Source of the DNA: F23-B02 sp963613665
GTDB lineage: Bacteria; Bacillota; Clostridia; Oscillospirales; Oscillospiraceae
Assembly: GCA_963613665.1 (NCBI GenBank)
Contig: CAVEAL010000008.1
Location: 1-64,000 of the forward strand
Reading direction: 5' to 3'
DNA length: 64,000 bases
This document shows positions 61,908 through 64,000 of the stretch, in pieces. Both the position numbers and the translations under genes were made by a program. A model generated the notes under the pieces. It was given only the letters and a program-made list of their open reading frames with translations, did no database searches and had not been told where the DNA came from. Numbering within the stretch: the stretch's first letter is position 1; each line of letters starts with the position of its first letter.

Positions 61908-64000
61908 AAAGCTCAGTGATCTTGCTAATCGTTTCCAAGCGAATCTGGCTTACTACAAAGATGCTAAAAACAATTATAATGAACACTCTTGCCGGATTGA
62001 GTATATTGATCCACTTTTGAAAATTCTCGGCTGGGATGTAGCGAATGAAAAAGGGCTTGCCCCGCAATATAGAGAGGTAATTGCCGAAAACTATTCAACT
62101 CCTACGGATCGTCCAGATTATACGATGACATTAAGAGGCGTGGCTAAGTTTTTTGTTGAAGCAAAGAAGCCCGCAGCTGATATTACAAGAGTAACCGCTC
62201 CTGCTTTTCAAACAAGAAAATATGGTTGGAATGCCAATCATAGAATTGCCGTTCTAACGAACTTTGAATATTTGGCGGTATATGACACTTGCTATATTCC
62301 AAAAGAGGAAGATGGGTGCGCTGTAGCTCGCTATCGAATTTTTCATTTTACCGAATATGTAAGCAGATATGATGAGATTATAGCCCTCATTTCCAGAGAT
62401 GTTGTTTATTCTGGTGAATTTGACAAATATTTAGATGATAATTTCCCTGCGAGCGGCGGTGAGAAGCAGCAGGTCGATACGCTGTTTTTAAAACAAATCA
62501 ACGAATGGAGAGTATCTCTGAGCAACGAACTTTATAGACAAGGTGGACGGTATCAGTCCCTTGAGGTTCTTAATGATGTTGTTCAGGAGTTTATCAACCA
62601 GATTGTGTTCCTTCGTATTTGCGAGGATAAGAATCTTCCGTTGTACCATAAACTCCAAGATACAGTTTCTGCTCCAGATCAGCTTCAAGCAAAGCTGGAA
62701 GAACTGTTCCGTTCTGCGGATCACCGTTACAACTCTGGCATGTTTTCCGGAGAAGATATTGTCTTTGATCTGTCCAGCACAGTAATCTCTGAAATGATAA
62801 AAGGGCTCTATTATCCGCAGAGCCCCTATTTGTTTAATATTATCGAGCCAAATCTTCTTGGAAAGATTTACGAAATGTTTCTTACCGAGCAGTTAGTTAT
62901 TTTACCTGACAGTACAATTGGGCTCGGCAAGAAAAAGGACTGTGTTAACAGATCAGTAGTCACGACGCCAACTGAAATCGTTAAATATATGGTTGAGAAG
63001 ACGCTAAGCAGGGCGTGTGATGGAAAAACTCCAGCAGAGATTTTGAATATCCATATTGCAGATATTGCATGTGGATCGGGAATTTTTCTCGAAGAAGCAT
63101 TCTCATATCTACAAGACTATTGTGTTCAGCAGTATCTCCTCGCTGGTGAGCAGGAACACCTGATTGAAATAGGAAATGGCTTATACAAACTACCGCTCGA
63201 TGAAAAGAAACGAATTCTTTGTTCTTGTATTTATGGCATTGATATTGATATTCATGCTGTAGAAGTGGCAAAATTCTCGCTTTTAATTAAGCTAATAGAA
63301 AATGAGACTGCCCCTTCTGTTGCAGATGAAACGCCTATATTGCCTGATCTAAGCCATAATATTCTTTTCGGAAATTCGCTCGTCAGTTCCGAAGAACTTT
63401 TAGGCATACAGGTATCAGATACAGAAATGATTGATTTGGCTCCGTTTGACTGGAACTCGATCAATAACGGCAGTCCTTTTAGTGTAATCATCGGGAATCC
63501 GCCCTATGTTAATACAGAAGGGATGCATGCTTTATTGCCTCCCCCGGAAGTTGAAATATACAAGAAGAAGTATAAGACTTCTCATAAGCAATTTGACAAG
63601 TATTTCATCTTCATTGAGCAAGCTGTGCGAAAGACTGAGAAGAATGGCTATATTTGTTATATTGTTCCAAATAAGTTCTTCAAAATTGGAGCCGGTGAAA
63701 AGCTGAGAACTCTGATTTCGAGGGAGCAAATGCTTGTAAGCCTCGACGATTTTGGCGATGCTCAGCTTTTTGAAGACAAAACAATCTATAGCTCAATTCT
63801 ACTTCTTCAAAAAGCAAAGCAAAATACGTTCGTTTATTCAAGCATAGATTCAGCAAATAGGCTCTGGGGCGGAGAAGAAGTAAGCAGAATTGAATTGAGC
63901 TCATTTATTCTGAATAAGCTCCCGTGGCGGTTGACAACAGATATGGACTTCTTAGAGATGCTCCAGCGGTTAGATCAAGTTTCGGTTCCGCTCACAAAAC
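61894..64000 (+). CDS. Type IIG-like restriction/N6-adenine methyltransferase (partial, runs off window)
   Basis: 702 codons visible, open at the right edge. N-terminal PD-(D/E)xK-like nuclease region (RIEYIDPLLKILGWDV, then RPDYTMTLRG and FFVEAKKP), a helical linker, methyltransferase motif I DIACGSGIF near residue 390 and motif IV GNPPYVN near residue 535. The fused nuclease-methylase order fits type IIG (Eco57I-like) enzymes; a BREX PglX-like methylase is an alternative. The C-terminal target recognition domain is not in view. Markedly AT-rich compared with neighbours, so probably acquired separately. Confidence 0.88.
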   Translation, partial: MTNIEKLSDLANRFQANLAYYKDAKNNYNEHSCRIEYIDPLLKILGWDVANEKGLAPQYREVIAENYSTPTDRPDYTMTLRGVAKFFVEAKKPAADITRVTAPAFQTRKYGWNANHRIAVLTNFEYLAVYDTCYIPKEEDGCAVARYRIFHFTEYVSRYDEIIALISRDVVYSGEFDKYLDDNFPASGGEKQQVDTLFLKQINEWRVSLSNELYRQGGRYQSLEVLNDVVQEFINQIVFLRICEDKNLPLYHKLQDTVSAPDQLQAKLEELFRSADHRYNSGMFSGEDIVFDLSSTVISEMIKGLYYPQSPYLFNIIEPNLLGKIYEMFLTEQLVILPDSTIGLGKKKDCVNRSVVTTPTEIVKYMVEKTLSRACDGKTPAEILNIHIADIACGSGIFLEEAFSYLQDYCVQQYLLAGEQEHLIEIGNGLYKLPLDEKKRILCSCIYGIDIDIHAVEVAKFSLLIKLIENETAPSVADETPILPDLSHNILFGNSLVSSEELLGIQVSDTEMIDLAPFDWNSINNGSPFSVIIGNPPYVNTEGMHALLPPPEVEIYKKKYKTSHKQFDKYFIFIEQAVRKTEKNGYICYIVPNKFFKIGAGEKLRTLISREQMLVSLDDFGDAQLFEDKTIYSSILLLQKAKQNTFVYSSIDSANRLWGGEEVSRIELSSFILNKLPWRLTTDMDFLEMLQRLDQVSVPLTK

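Overview
The window looks like chromosome of an endospore-forming, anaerobic clostridial Firmicute, most likely an Oscillospiraceae/Ruminococcaceae-type gut bacterium. The reasons are: GC-rich coding sequence with AT-rich promoters, spmA-spmB-sigG and dpaA-dpaB sporulation genes, a CIRCE-controlled groESL, a T-box and a TPP riboswitch, S-layer homology (SLH) proteins, and frequent TTG/GTG starts behind strong Shine-Dalgarno (SD) sites. Species cannot be named from sequence alone.

Layout. 0-6 kb: cstA-type transporter with a small partner gene, an RNA methyltransferase, groES-groEL. 6-13 kb: a glycerol block on the minus strand (glpK, glpF, then glycerol-1-phosphate dehydrogenase and a HAD phosphatase), a TetR/DhaS-like regulator with matching operator-like repeats, and galE. 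13-24 kb: DUF1846, dipicolinate synthase, thyA-folA-lipoprotein, a PpiC-type foldase, YfcE phosphodiesterase, an unknown gene trio, an AbrB-like regulator, spmAB and sigG. 24-36 kb: two paralogous TrpXYZ-type ABC transporters face away from a 1646-residue flavinylated SLH surface protein; one transporter has a tRNA-Trp-type T-box, the other an aromatic-rich leader ORF and terminator. 36-49 kb: SLH phosphoesterase, queH-queT, TPP riboswitch-thiT, rpmH-rnpA-yidD-yidC-jag-acpP, MarR, glutathione peroxidase, holB-ricT and an SLH lysozyme. 50-55 kb: nadE-purB-purA-guaA.

From the 3' end of guaA to the end of the window lies an integrated mobilizable element: XRE repressor, a long structured leader, xis-int, MobC-like protein, RepA-type helicase with an iteron-like array, a MobV-type oriT and relaxase, then an AT-rich type IIG restriction-modification gene that runs off the window.

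The most unusual signal is a roughly 206-bp multi-hairpin repeat present three times (1-151 partial, 6037-6242, 11070-11275). Where both ends are visible it sits between two exact copies of the local gene's own terminator hairpin, so the element appears to target terminators and to duplicate the whole hairpin. The second is the 350-nt leader upstream of xis-int, with an 11-bp long-range helix and two mutually exclusive hairpins.
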